Shown here in pieces: positions 29,681 through 39,250 of a stretch of 64,000 nucleotides of DNA. Source of the stretch: Oleidesulfovibrio alaskensis DSM 16109 (lineage in GTDB: Bacteria > Desulfobacterota > Desulfovibrionia > Desulfovibrionales > Desulfovibrionaceae). The translations under genes and the position numbers were made by a program. The stretch covers positions 565,682-629,681 of the forward strand of contig NZ_KI519494.1 of NCBI RefSeq assembly GCF_000482745.1, in the 5' to 3' direction. Numbering within the stretch: the first letter of the stretch is position 1; the number at the start of each line of letters is the position of its first letter. The notes under the pieces are model-generated. The model made no database searches. It was given only the letters and a program-made list of their open reading frames with translations, and was not told the DNA's origin.

Positions 29681-31702
29681 ATGAAGATGAATCTCAGGGC
29701 ACGCTTTCTGGTGCCGACACTGACTATTCTGGTTATCGGCATGGGGGCCTCGGCATGGCTTACCCAGACATATTCCAAACAGGCGGTCACCGCGGCCGTC
29801 AACGCGCATATGACACAGGTTTCCGAATCTGTGGCCGGACTTATAGGCACCTGGGTGCAGGATGCCAAACGCGATCTTACGCTGCAGGCGCAGCGCGATG
29901 AGATTACACAGGCTTTTGCAGGTGGCGATATGAATGAAGTCACCCGCGAAATGCAGCAGTTTAAAAAGAACTACCCCGACTTTGACGCTGTCAAACTGGC
30001 GGACGCGGACGGAAATATTATTGCCAGCACCTACCCCCAAGAAGTCGGCAGGCTTGATATAAGCAGCCGGAAATACTTCAGGGGAGCCATGAACGGAACC
30101 CCTGTGGTTTCAGACGCGCTGAAAAGTCAGTTGACAGGTAACCTGATTTTTGTGGTGTCTGTACCGTGTATGCGTGACGGCCGAGTGGCCGGCGTCTTTC
30201 TGGGTACGCTGGAACTGGGCAGCTTTTCGGAACGCTTTGTGGCACCGGTAACCATAGGAAAGGAAGGCTACGCATTTATTATGGCCTCCGACGGTAACGT
30301 GCTGGCGCATCCTGATTCCTCGCTGCTGATGACCAATCTGCTGAAGCAGAACTGGGCCGGAGAAATGCTCAAAAACGATTCCGGCAAATTGAATCATGAG
30401 GAAAATGGCCGGTGGAAAGATGTTGTATATTCGCGGGAACCGGAAACCGGCTGGGTTGTGGGTGTCACCGCCTTTGAAGACGACATCTACTCTGCGGCTT
30501 ACGAGCTTGCCGATATCGTGCGGGTCATATCCGTGGTTGTGGCGCTGCTTGTTGCCGGTGTTCTGTTCCTTATTGTGCGCAATATCGCGGGGGCCATGAG
30601 TGAGACCGCGGGATACGCCGGGGCCGTTGCCGAAGGTCAGCTGGACCATACACTGCGCGTTCAGCGGCAGGACGAAATAGGCGTACTGGCTGATGCGCTG
30701 CGTAAAATGGTGCAGAATCTCAAAAGCATGATTCAGACGGCGGAAGCCAAGACCATTGAGGCCGAGGAACAGAGCAGAAAAGCCAATGTGGCCATGCAGG
30801 AGGCTGAAGAAGCCCGCAAAGCAGCGGATAATGCCAAGCGCGAAGGTATGCTGCAGGCTGCCGCCCAGCTGGAGCACGTGGTTCTGTCACTTTCGTCGGC
30901 GTCGGAACAGCTGGCGGCACAGGTGGAAGAAGCGAGCCGCGGAAGCGATGTGCAGCGCGAGCGTACTTCTGAAACTGCCGCTGCCATAGAAGAAATGAAT
31001 GCCACGGTGCTGGAAGTGGCCAGAAATGCGTCGGAAGCCGCAGGAAGTGCCGACAATGCCAGAAATAATGCCGAAGAGGGACAGGGGATTGTGGAAGCGG
31101 TTATCCAGTCCATCACCGAGGTGAAAAACCGCGCCACCAGTCTGAAGGAGAGCCTGAACACGCTGGGCGGCCACGCCGAGGGTATAGGCAAGATCATGAC
31201 CGTTATCAGCGATATAGCCGACCAGACAAATCTGCTGGCGCTTAACGCGGCCATTGAAGCTGCCCGTGCGGGCGATGCCGGACGCGGGTTTGCCGTGGTG
31301 GCCGACGAAGTGCGTAAACTGGCCGAAAAGACCATGCAGGCCACCTCGGAAGTGGGCGCAGCGGTAAGCGCCATCCAGCAGGGCACGCGTGAAAACATTG
31401 AAGGAATGGACAAGGCGGGCGAGGCCGTTTTGAAATCGACAGAACTTGCCGGTCGTGCTGGCAAATCACTGGGCAGCATCCATTCCGTGGTGGAAAGCAC
31501 CGCCGATCAGGTGCGCTCCATTGCCACTGCGTCGGAACAGCAGTCTGCCGCCAGCGAGCAGATAGCCCGTGGTGCGGAAGAAATAAACCGCATTGCGGCG
31601 GAAACGTCCGAGGTGATGACGCAGTCCAGCGAAGCGGTAAGCAACGTGGCCCGTATGGCTCAGGAACTGCAAAACGTGGTTGAGCAGCTTAAAAGACAGT
31701 AG
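29681..31702 (+). CDS. Methyl-accepting chemotaxis protein with Cache sensor
   Basis: A 673-residue chemoreceptor from ATG 29681. It has TM1 at residues 7-29, a large periplasmic dCache-type sensor (about 35-280, with the SSRKYFRGA and EPETGWVVGVTA blocks), TM2 near 290-315 and a HAMP domain with VRRQ-like DEIGVLADALRKM. A long coiled coil leads to the signalling tip, where SDIADQTNLLALNAAIEAARAG is intact. The C-terminus ends VEQLKRQ and lacks the CheR-binding pentapeptide. The frame is open 51 codons upstream, but that part lacks receptor features. The ligand is unknown; Cache sensors often bind organic or amino acids. A strong terminator follows. Confidence 0.94.
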   Translation: MKMNLRARFLVPTLTILVIGMGASAWLTQTYSKQAVTAAVNAHMTQVSESVAGLIGTWVQDAKRDLTLQAQRDEITQAFAGGDMNEVTREMQQFKKNYPDFDAVKLADADGNIIASTYPQEVGRLDISSRKYFRGAMNGTPVVSDALKSQLTGNLIFVVSVPCMRDGRVAGVFLGTLELGSFSERFVAPVTIGKEGYAFIMASDGNVLAHPDSSLLMTNLLKQNWAGEMLKNDSGKLNHEENGRWKDVVYSREPETGWVVGVTAFEDDIYSAAYELADIVRVISVVVALLVAGVLFLIVRNIAGAMSETAGYAGAVAEGQLDHTLRVQRQDEIGVLADALRKMVQNLKSMIQTAEAKTIEAEEQSRKANVAMQEAEEARKAADNAKREGMLQAAAQLEHVVLSLSSASEQLAAQVEEASRGSDVQRERTSETAAAIEEMNATVLEVARNASEAAGSADNARNNAEEGQGIVEAVIQSITEVKNRATSLKESLNTLGGHAEGIGKIMTVISDIADQTNLLALNAAIEAARAGDAGRGFAVVADEVRKLAEKTMQATSEVGAAVSAIQQGTRENIEGMDKAGEAVLKSTELAGRAGKSLGSIHSVVESTADQVRSIATASEQQSAASEQIARGAEEINRIAAETSEVMTQSSEAVSNVARMAQELQNVVEQLKRQ

Positions 31703-31730
31703 CGCGAGCTGCGGCTGTCTGTGAAATATG

Positions 31731-31779
31731 AAGACTCCGTACCGGAGCACCGCAGGGTGGCCGGTACGGAGTCTTTTTT
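31731..31779 (+). terminator. Rho-independent terminator after the chemoreceptor
   Basis: AAGACTCCGTACCGG and CCGGTACGGAGTCTT form a perfect 15-bp stem with a 15-base loop, followed by T5. It sits between convergent genes. Confidence 0.9.
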
Positions 31780-31808
31780 ATGGCTGTGCCGCAGAGGGCG
31801 GCATCGGG

Positions 31809-32885
31809 TCAGTCGCTCTGCGCGCAGCAGGGGGTGCCGCCAGTTTCGGCGGCTTTCAGCTGACCGCAGGCGGCTTTGATGTCCGCCCCTTTGCTTTTGC
31901 GTATGATGGCCGTGACATGCTTTGACCACAGGTATTGCTCAAAAGCCAGAATGCGTTCTTCCGTGGGGGCTGCATAAGGGTCTGCCTCGTCGCCCGACGG
32001 GTTGTACACAATGAGATTGAGCTTTGCCTTGGTGCGTGAAACAAGCCGGACAAGCTGTTTTGCGTGCTCCAGCGAGTCGTTGACCCCGCCCAGCAGCAGA
32101 TATTCAAAGGTTATGCGTTCACGCGTTTTCAGCGGGTAGCTCTGCAGGGCTTCAATGAAGTCATTCAGTTCCCAGCGGGCGGCTTTGGGCATGATGGTGC
32201 GCCGCAGTTCCTGCGTGGGCGCGTGCAGTGATACAGCCAGATAGGCAAGCCCGCTTTCGCCCAGCCTGCGCAGCCCTTCGGGGTTTACCCCGCAGGTGGA
32301 AACCGTGATGCGCCGCGGAGAAAACTGCAGTCCCAGTTCGCTGTTAAGCGTGTGCAGGCTGCGCATGATTTCGTCCAGATTGAGCAGCGGTTCACCCATG
32401 CCCATAAAGACAAGATTGCGCAGGATGGGCCGTTCGGCGACGTCGTTAAGATATTCGCGTGCCACCAGCACCTGCCCCAGTATTTCAGACATGGTCATGT
32501 TGCGTTCAAACCCCAACGTGCCGGTGGCGCAAAAGGTGCACCCCATGGCGCAGCCCACCTGACAGGAAAGACACTGGGTAATCCTGCCCTGTGAACCGGG
32601 TATGAGCACTGTTTCCACCAGTGCGCCGTCGGCAAGACGCAGCAGAAATTTTGTGGTGCCGTCCTGACTTTTGCTGGTTGTGACCACCTCTGGCCAGAAA
32701 ATGCGGGCGTGTTCTTTCAGCTGTGCGCGGGTCTGTTTCGATACATTGGTCATCTGGTCAAAATCGCGCACATATTTGTTCCACAGCCACTGCCATATCT
32801 GGCGGGCGCGGAATTTTTTTTCGCCGAGCTTTTCCACCAGAAAAGTTTCAAGCTCTTCAAATGTCAGGTTCAGAATATCGACCAT
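31809..32885 (-). CDS. rlmN: 23S rRNA/tRNA adenine-2 methyltransferase RlmN
   Basis: This 358-residue radical-SAM enzyme methylates C2 of A2503 in 23S rRNA and A37 in some tRNAs. The [4Fe-4S] motif is C-A-M-G-C-T-F-C within SCQVGCAMGCTFCATG, and the GMGEPLLN substrate/SAM segment follows. The C-terminal catalytic Cys lies in IKAACGQLK. Length is normal. Its upstream neighbour on the same strand is the HD-domain gene, separated by a hairpin. Confidence 0.96.
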   Translation of the reverse strand: MVDILNLTFEELETFLVEKLGEKKFRARQIWQWLWNKYVRDFDQMTNVSKQTRAQLKEHARIFWPEVVTTSKSQDGTTKFLLRLADGALVETVLIPGSQGRITQCLSCQVGCAMGCTFCATGTLGFERNMTMSEILGQVLVAREYLNDVAERPILRNLVFMGMGEPLLNLDEIMRSLHTLNSELGLQFSPRRITVSTCGVNPEGLRRLGESGLAYLAVSLHAPTQELRRTIMPKAARWELNDFIEALQSYPLKTRERITFEYLLLGGVNDSLEHAKQLVRLVSRTKAKLNLIVYNPSGDEADPYAAPTEERILAFEQYLWSKHVTAIIRKSKGADIKAACGQLKAAETGGTPCCAQSD

Positions 32886-33012
32886 GACTGTTTCTCCGGT
32901 GAGTGGAATGGCTGACGCACAGGCGCTGCCGCGGCCCGGCGCGCTGCGGCACGACGGGAAAGGCAGCAGCCCGCGGTAAAAACGGGCGGCGTCGACAGGG
33001 GGAATATAGGAA

Positions 33013-33050
33013 GAAGGGCCGGAAGGGGAACCCCTCCGGCCCTGATTTTT
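33013..33050 (-). terminator. Hairpin after the HD-domain gene
   Basis: GGGCCGGAGGGG and its near-exact complement lie directly beyond the HD-gene stop on the minus strand. The bases after the stem are CTTCTTCCTAT, a moderate U tract; the opposite side has T7. Confidence 0.65.
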
Positions 33051-34373
33051 TTATCGGGGAGCGCGTTCACTGTACGTTTTGACGTACTCGATGGCTTCTT
33101 CCATGCTGGTCACCTCACCCGTAACCTGCGCTTTAAGCAGCGCATCGCGGATAACCCCCACATAGGGGCCGGGCTTCAGACCGGTGAATTCCATGATTTC
33201 GTTGCCGTTCAGCAGCGGTTCCAGCATCTGCTCGGGGGTTTCGGCACGTTCAAGGTACTTCATATTGTGGTTGAAGTGCGTGTAGTTGCCGTCGCGGGCT
33301 TTAATGTCGGCTCTGGCCATTTCAATCAGGCGCGGGTATTCATCCAGCGCCTTGAACCGGCGTATACCCTTGTCGGTGAGCATGAAATGGAAACGCATGT
33401 GGTTGCGCACCAGATGGCAGATAAGGTCGACATCTTCCGGCAGAAAGTGCAGCCTGCGCAGAATTTTGCGTGTGACTTTGGCACCGATGCGGTGGTGCTG
33501 ATAGAATGTCCATTTGCCGTTGTAGTATTCGGCGGCATACAGTTTGCCCACATCGTGGAACATGGTGGCCACGGTGCCCAGCCAGTCAAAGGGCAGTTCT
33601 TCGGGGTAGCGGCGCATGCATTCTATGGTGTGGTCGAGCACGGTCTCTTCGCCTGCCTCGGGCGTGCGCAGGTGGCGGATGCGCGACAGTGCGGCCAGTT
33701 CGGGAATGAGTCCGTGCAGCAGCATGGAGTCAAACATCAGCTGGACGAACTTGTACATGTTTTCGGCTTCCACCTTGCGCCATTCGTCCATGATTTCCGT
33801 TACCGGCACATAGTCTAGAATGCGGCTTGCACTGCGTACTATGGCCATCCACGAGTTGGGTTCGATGGGCAGGTCGAAGTTGGCGGCTATGCGCATGGCG
33901 CGCACACCCAGTACGTAAGAACGGCGCAGGGTTTCGTCGGGCACGCCCTCAAAGCGTATGTCGCCCTTGGAAAAATCGTCAAAGCCCTGATATGTTTCCG
34001 CCGAGCTGGGAATGAACGGACAGGCCAGCGAGGCGGGCAGCGTACCTTTTGCCTCAAGGCGGCGCAGCATGGTGGGGGTCACACGGGCAAGTGTGGCTTC
34101 CGGATGCGAAGAATCATCAGTGTCGGTGTGGTAGAAGCGGAAAAGGGTTCCCCCTTCGCGCAGGGTGCCCACCACGCCGTCTTCGCCGGACATTTCAAGA
34201 CCGGGAAAAATCTTGCCGAGCTCCACATAACCGGGCTCGCACGCGATGTCTATTTCAAGGCAGTCCTGATCGAGAATTTCGGACTGCAGCTGGGTGTTGA
34301 CCACGTAGGCGTCGTACCCGTTGCGCATTATGGCCTTGCAGATGCCTATGGCATCCTTGAAGGGCTGGGTCAT
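33051..34373 (-). CDS. HD-domain protein with degenerate tRNA-nucleotidyltransferase-like N-terminus
   Basis: A 440-residue cytoplasmic protein laid out like a CCA-adding enzyme or poly(A) polymerase. Residues 1-60 resemble the nucleotidyltransferase head, but the GG and RD of the nucleotide-binding motif are replaced (NGYDAYVVNTQLQSEIL) and the DxD pair is reduced to EID, so catalysis there seems lost. A helical RNA-binding-like middle follows. An HD phosphohydrolase domain has His248, the His273-Asp274 doublet (MFHDVGK) and His293-294, and the family-like tail LKPGPYVGVIRDALL ends the protein. The likely activity is metal-dependent phosphohydrolase on an RNA or nucleotide; the substrate is unknown. 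It is 114 bases after pyrC. Confidence 0.82.
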   Translation of the reverse strand: MTQPFKDAIGICKAIMRNGYDAYVVNTQLQSEILDQDCLEIDIACEPGYVELGKIFPGLEMSGEDGVVGTLREGGTLFRFYHTDTDDSSHPEATLARVTPTMLRRLEAKGTLPASLACPFIPSSAETYQGFDDFSKGDIRFEGVPDETLRRSYVLGVRAMRIAANFDLPIEPNSWMAIVRSASRILDYVPVTEIMDEWRKVEAENMYKFVQLMFDSMLLHGLIPELAALSRIRHLRTPEAGEETVLDHTIECMRRYPEELPFDWLGTVATMFHDVGKLYAAEYYNGKWTFYQHHRIGAKVTRKILRRLHFLPEDVDLICHLVRNHMRFHFMLTDKGIRRFKALDEYPRLIEMARADIKARDGNYTHFNHNMKYLERAETPEQMLEPLLNGNEIMEFTGLKPGPYVGVIRDALLKAQVTGEVTSMEEAIEYVKTYSERAPR

Positions 34374-34487
34374 TCTTCCTCCTTATGCATACGCCGGCTT
34401 TCGGCGGAAAAGCTGTTCGTTCAGCCAATGCATTTCAAGCTAACCGTGCGTTGTCAAGCCGGAACCGCCCGAAAGGCATTATTGCGG

Positions 34488-35768
34488 TCATGCTATTCTG
34501 TGACCGCCCATCCAGTGGGATGTCACCTTACCGGTAAGCTTCCACCCGGTAAAGGGCGTGTTTTTGCCTTTTGAATGCATCGCCTCAGGGGTCACAGTCC
34601 ATTCATGCGCAGGGTCGAACAGGAAAAAATTTGCAGGGTCGCCCGCCGTGAAGCGGTTTACCGGCAGACGGAACAGGCTGCCCGGAGCATGGCACCACAG
34701 GCGCACCATGTCGGCTTCGGTCAGCAGGCCTTCCTGCACCAGACGCCATGTCAGAGCCACCGCCGTATCCAGACCGGAAATGCCGTTGGGCGCTTCATCC
34801 AGCGGGGTATCCTTTTCGTGCGCGGCATGCGGGGCGTGGTCTGTCACCAGTATGTCTATGGTGCCGTCAGCCACGGCACGGCGCATGGCCGCCACGTCGT
34901 CGGGGGTGCGCAGCGGCGGGTTGACCTTGGCTGCTGTGGAGTACTGTTCCAGTGCCAGATCGTCCAGCAGCAGATAGTGCGGGCAGGTTTCGGCCGTTAC
35001 TCTTACGCCGCGCTGCTTGGCCCACGCGATAAGCTCCACGGACTGACGGCAGCTGATATGTGCCAGATGGACCGGAATGCCCAGATATTCGGCCAGCAGA
35101 ATGTCGCGGGCCACCTGTACCGATTCGGCCACCACCGACTGTCCTTTGACTCCCAGGCGTCCGCTGGTCACCCCTTCGTTCATGTGTGTGCCGCGCGCCA
35201 GTGAAGGATCTTCGCAGTGATCGATGACTATTTTACCGAAGTCTGCGGCGTATTCCATGCAGCGGCGGAACATTTCGGCACCGCCCACCGGCAGTCCGTC
35301 GTTGGAAAAGGCGACGCAGCCCGCGGCGGCCAGTTCGCTCATGGGGGCCAGTTCTTCGCCTTTCAGTCCTTTGGTGGCGGCACCCACAGGATGCACGCGC
35401 GGGCCGTGGGGCCATGCCTTGCGGGCGCGTTCCAGCATCAGCTCGGTCACACTGCCCTGATCGTTGACGGGACTGGTATTGGCCATGGGCAGTACCGCCC
35501 CGAATCCGCCGTGCGCAGCGGCTGCGAGTCCGGAGGCAATGTCTTCCTTGTACTCAAAACCGGGTTCGCGCAGGTGCACGTGGCAGTCAATAAAACTGGG
35601 AAACAGTATCTTGCCCGCCGCGTCCACAGTTTCGGCGTGCTGCGGCGCGGGGGCCGCCCCGTGTTCGCTGACGGCGGCAATGCGTCCGCCCGATACGGTG
35701 ACATCCACCGCGCGTCCGGAAAGAAGCGCGCCCGAAACAAACAGTGTGCCGGAAATATGATCAGACAT
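34488..35768 (-). CDS. pyrC: Dihydroorotase (class I)
   Basis: This 426-residue zinc amidohydrolase catalyses the third step of de novo pyrimidine synthesis, cyclising carbamoyl aspartate. The metal motif DCHVHLREPG, the IDHCED and HLAHIS histidine segments and the DHAPH acidic ligand are all present. Its ATG overlaps the pyrB stop (ATGA), so both enzymes are translated from one message; in many bacteria the two proteins form a complex. Confidence 0.96.
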   Translation of the reverse strand: MSDHISGTLFVSGALLSGRAVDVTVSGGRIAAVSEHGAAPAPQHAETVDAAGKILFPSFIDCHVHLREPGFEYKEDIASGLAAAAHGGFGAVLPMANTSPVNDQGSVTELMLERARKAWPHGPRVHPVGAATKGLKGEELAPMSELAAAGCVAFSNDGLPVGGAEMFRRCMEYAADFGKIVIDHCEDPSLARGTHMNEGVTSGRLGVKGQSVVAESVQVARDILLAEYLGIPVHLAHISCRQSVELIAWAKQRGVRVTAETCPHYLLLDDLALEQYSTAAKVNPPLRTPDDVAAMRRAVADGTIDILVTDHAPHAAHEKDTPLDEAPNGISGLDTAVALTWRLVQEGLLTEADMVRLWCHAPGSLFRLPVNRFTAGDPANFFLFDPAHEWTVTPEAMHSKGKNTPFTGWKLTGKVTSHWMGGHRIA

Positions 35769-36724
35769 CAGCGGTCTCCCGTGTCTTTGCGGGTTGCATG
35801 AAGAAACAGAATGGCCATGCGTGTGGCCACGCCGGAAGCCACCTGGTCAAGCACCAGACTCTGGCCGGCGTCGGCAAGGGCGGACGAAATTTCCACACCG
35901 CGGTTCATGGGGCCGGGGTGCAGCACCCTGGCACCGGGGGCTGCATGCTGCATATGGTTCAGGTTCAGGCAGTAGCGCGAGGCATACTCGCGCAGGTCGG
36001 GCAGCAGACCGGCCTGCTGGCGTTCCAGCTGCAGACGCAGCGCCATGACTGCATCGACCCCCTGAACGGCTTTGTTCAGATTGTCAAAGATTTCGACGGG
36101 CCATGTGTCGGCGCCTGCCGGCAGCAGGGTGCGCGGCGCGCACAGGCGCACTCTGGCACCCATGCGGGTGAGCAGATGCACGTTGGACCGTGCAACACGG
36201 CTGTGGGCAATATCGCCCAGAATAAGCAGAGTCTTGCCTTCAAATTGTCCGTTCCATGCGCGGTTGAGCGAAAATGCGTCAAGCAGCGCCTGTGTGGGGT
36301 GTGCGTGCCAGCCGTCGCCCGCGTTGACCACGGCGCATTCCAGCCGTTCGGCCAGAAACTGTGCCGCCCCGCTGGAGGTGTGGCGGATGACGATGACATC
36401 CGGCGACATGGCCTGCAGGGTCAGCGCGGTGTCTTTCAGGCTTTCGCCTTTGACCAGACTGGATCCTGATTTGGCCAGTGAAAACGTGTCGGCTGAAAGG
36501 CGTTTTCCCGCCATGTCGAACGATGTTTTCGTGCGGGTGCTCGGCTCCGCAAAGAACAGCACCACGGTTTTTCCTTTCAGGGTGGGAACCTTTTTTACAG
36601 GGCGCTGGTTTATTTCATGAAACTGTCCGGCAAGGTCCAGCAGATGCCTGACTTGCTCACGGGAGAGTTGCGTGACGTCCAGCAGATCTTTGTGGGGCCA
36701 GATGAATCGTTCTTGGTCTTGCAT
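35768..36724 (-). CDS. pyrB: Aspartate carbamoyltransferase catalytic subunit
   Basis: This 318-residue enzyme condenses carbamoyl phosphate and aspartate, the committed pyrimidine step. The carbamoyl phosphate motif FAEPSTRTKTSF and the HPTQALLDAF segment are intact. No regulatory pyrI gene is nearby, as is common for class A/C ATCases associated with dihydroorotase. It lies 46 bases after the amidohydrolase gene, probably in the same transcript. Confidence 0.96.
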   Translation of the reverse strand: MQDQERFIWPHKDLLDVTQLSREQVRHLLDLAGQFHEINQRPVKKVPTLKGKTVVLFFAEPSTRTKTSFDMAGKRLSADTFSLAKSGSSLVKGESLKDTALTLQAMSPDVIVIRHTSSGAAQFLAERLECAVVNAGDGWHAHPTQALLDAFSLNRAWNGQFEGKTLLILGDIAHSRVARSNVHLLTRMGARVRLCAPRTLLPAGADTWPVEIFDNLNKAVQGVDAVMALRLQLERQQAGLLPDLREYASRYCLNLNHMQHAAPGARVLHPGPMNRGVEISSALADAGQSLVLDQVASGVATRMAILFLHATRKDTGDR

Positions 36725-36770
36725 TGTCTTCCGGTCTCATTGCGGGATACATGTCCCGGTTCGTGCCTGC

Positions 36771-37997
36771 TCAGGCGGGGCAGAGGTCGTCGGGCACTAC
36801 GGCCCATCCGGCGGCCATGCCCGGGGCAAGCGCTCCCAGTCTGTTCAGGCCCAGAGCCTGAGCGCCGCCGGCTGTGAGCATGAACAGCAGATTATCGGGG
36901 GCTGCTCCGTGCCGGTCGCGCAGCGCGCGGGCCTCATTCCACAGGTTCAGGTCATGGTTCGAGGCCAGACTGTCCGTGCCCAGACACAGCAGCAGTCCGG
37001 CCTGTATAAAACTGTTTACAGGGGCATCACCCGAGCCGATGGCGCTGTTGCTGCGCGGGCACAGACAAACGGCCGTGCCGCTGCGGGCAAGGGTCTGGAT
37101 GTCGTGCCGGTCGCAGTGCACGCAGTGGACGGCCAGCGTACCCGGACCCAGCAGCCCCAGCGCGTGGGCATGGCTGACAGGCGAACAGCGCGGCGGGGTG
37201 TAGTCTGCGGGCAGCACCCGTACGGAAAGCAGATCCCTGAATGCACCGGTACCGGTAGCCAGCATTTCCACTTCGCCCTGATGCTCTGCCAGATGCATGG
37301 AAAAAGGCATGTGGTGCGCGCGGCACCAGTCTTTTGCCTGCCGCAGCCGTTCGGGATGGGTGGAATACAGGGCGTGTCCGGCAGGAGCGCAGCATGCCTG
37401 CAGCACGGCCTGAGGCAGCTGTGCTGCCGCATCAGGCAGGGCAGGAGCGCCGGACGCGGGCGGCATATGCCCGAACCATTCAAGCAGCAGGTGGTACGAA
37501 AGACCGGCCTGCTGCGCGCAGCGTGCCACCAGCGCCGGAGCGCGGCTTGTGATGTCTGCCACGTGTACTGTGCCCGTGCGGTGCATGAATGCCGTGGCAT
37601 TGAGCACGGCCTCTTCCTGCGGTGTCATATCCTGCCGGATCATGTGCCCGACCCAGCTGGTGAATCCTTCTCCCAGCAGGGTTTTGCCGTGCAGATGACT
37701 CAGTTCCAGATGATTGTGGCAGTTTATCAGGCCGGGAACCAGTGTAACCGGCCCCAGATCGTGCAGCGGTATGCCCGCGCGGCGGACAAACCGGCTGTGG
37801 GGTTCCACACACAGAATGGTGTTGTCGCGCACAATAATAACCCCGTCTTCGAAAACGGGACGGGGTGTTGAAGCAAAACCTGAAAATTGCTGATATTGCG
37901 GAGATATACCGGATGAAAACGGTGTGGCGGCAGCGGCAGCCAGCCGCTTTTCGGTCATGGTTATGATGCGTTTCGCCCGGAAAGCGGTAGGTTTCAT
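36771..37997 (-). CDS. Amidohydrolase family protein, possible aminodeoxyfutalosine deaminase
   Basis: A 408-residue cytosine-deaminase-type amidohydrolase, taken from MKPTAFRAKRIITM; an alternative ATG is seven codons upstream at 38018. Metal ligands are NCHNHLE near residue 95, HLAEHQGE, and LGTDSLASNHDLN near the C-terminus; VHCVHCD is also conserved. The GTDSLASN signature and overall length fit the MqnX group, which deaminates aminodeoxyfutalosine in the futalosine route to menaquinone. Chlorohydrolase/SAH-deaminase relatives remain possible. It is the first gene upstream of pyrBC. Confidence 0.72.
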   Translation of the reverse strand: MKPTAFRAKRIITMTEKRLAAAAATPFSSGISPQYQQFSGFASTPRPVFEDGVIIVRDNTILCVEPHSRFVRRAGIPLHDLGPVTLVPGLINCHNHLELSHLHGKTLLGEGFTSWVGHMIRQDMTPQEEAVLNATAFMHRTGTVHVADITSRAPALVARCAQQAGLSYHLLLEWFGHMPPASGAPALPDAAAQLPQAVLQACCAPAGHALYSTHPERLRQAKDWCRAHHMPFSMHLAEHQGEVEMLATGTGAFRDLLSVRVLPADYTPPRCSPVSHAHALGLLGPGTLAVHCVHCDRHDIQTLARSGTAVCLCPRSNSAIGSGDAPVNSFIQAGLLLCLGTDSLASNHDLNLWNEARALRDRHGAAPDNLLFMLTAGGAQALGLNRLGALAPGMAAGWAVVPDDLCPA

Positions 37998-38363
37998 CAC
38001 CGGAAAAGCCTTGTTCATCCGTAGATTGCAGACAGGGACAGGCCGGACGCGGATGATCGTGACGGCATGTGCTGCGCAGCAGAGTACGCTGTTGCGCGAA
38101 GCTTGTACACTGTGCGGGCAAAGACGTAAAGCGCGGGGCGGCAGAACGCGGAAAAACAGAGCCGTGCACTGCGGCATGTTTGTGTGTCATGCCGCATGGT
38201 TTTGCCGTTGCCGGATGCCTGTGGCTGCAGATTATTTTTTGCCGCCGGAGTATGTGTGTGTTTCATCATGTCCGCTGTGCAGGCGTCTCCGGACCGGCGC
38301 AGGTGCATGGCGCACGTGGTGGCGGGGGTTGCCGTAAGCGCCGCTGTGCCCTAGATACCCTGT
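37998..38363. other. Divergent intergenic region without recognisable gene
   Basis: Separates the amidohydrolase and WcbI-like genes. It should hold both promoters. I see no convincing -35/-10 pair, structured RNA or coding frame. Confidence 0.45.
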
Positions 38364-39185
38364 ATGCGAAAGGAACTGTGCATTATACACGCCAACTGTC
38401 AGGGCGATCCGCTGGCGCGTCTGCTGTTGTCCTGCGACGCCTTCGCCCGCAGGTTCGAAGTGCGCAAATATACAAATTTTCAGCGGGAGCAGATTCCGGA
38501 CCGCGAACTGGAATCCTGCCGGCTGTTTCTTTTTCAGCATCTGGGAGAAAAGTGGGCGGAGCAGGCTTCGGCGCATCTGCTGCACCGGCTGGGACCCGCG
38601 GCCGAGGTGCTGCGTCTGCCCAACATGCTTTTCAAGGGATACTGGCCGTTGTGGACCAGCCGCAGTCCCAGCGAATTCGGCGATGTATACCTTGATCATC
38701 TGATTGATATGGGGCTGGAGAAAAAAGAGATTCTGTACGTGTATCTGCACACGGACCTGACAGCGAAGTACGATCTGGACGCCATGCTGCGCGAATCGCT
38801 GGCCGTGGAACGTGCCAAGGAAGAGGAAACCGTGGTGCGTACCGTTGATCTTGTGGAGTCGTTATGGCGTGGGGAGCTGCTGTTCAACACCATAAACCAT
38901 CCGGGCCGCAGGCTGCTGCTGCATGTGGCCGGAGGCGTGCTGCGTGCCCTAGGTTTTTCGCAGCTTTCAGCTGACGTATGCGCCGGATTTGCCGACCCCT
39001 ATCCCGAATTCATCCTGCCGGTGCATCCTCAGGTGGCGGCGTTTCACGGGCTGGCTTTCGGGGGAGAAGACTGGCAGTACCCCGTCTTCGGCAGGCAGAA
39101 AACATTTGCCCGGTATGCCGAGCATTATGTGGACTGCCGTCTGCTGGGGCTGGAAAGCCTGAGCGCGTATCTGCATCTGGTGTGA
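38364..39185 (+). CDS. WcbI-like polysaccharide biosynthesis putative acetyltransferase
   Basis: A 273-residue cytoplasmic protein. The opening ELCIIHANCQGDPLARLL fits the WcbI family, where Asn-Cys-Gln-Gly near the N-terminus forms an SGNH-like oxyanion site, and the length matches. WcbI binds CoA/acetyl-CoA and is linked to capsular polysaccharide O-acetylation. The gene stands alone on its strand with no glycosyltransferase neighbours, so its substrate is unclear. No strong ribosome-binding site precedes the ATG. Confidence 0.72.
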   Translation: MRKELCIIHANCQGDPLARLLLSCDAFARRFEVRKYTNFQREQIPDRELESCRLFLFQHLGEKWAEQASAHLLHRLGPAAEVLRLPNMLFKGYWPLWTSRSPSEFGDVYLDHLIDMGLEKKEILYVYLHTDLTAKYDLDAMLRESLAVERAKEEETVVRTVDLVESLWRGELLFNTINHPGRRLLLHVAGGVLRALGFSQLSADVCAGFADPYPEFILPVHPQVAAFHGLAFGGEDWQYPVFGRQKTFARYAEHYVDCRLLGLESLSAYLHLV

Positions 39186-39250
39186 GCCCCGTTGTATAGT
39201 TGCCCCGTTGTACCGTTGTGACGTTGCACCATGCGGCGGCAGCGTCGCGT

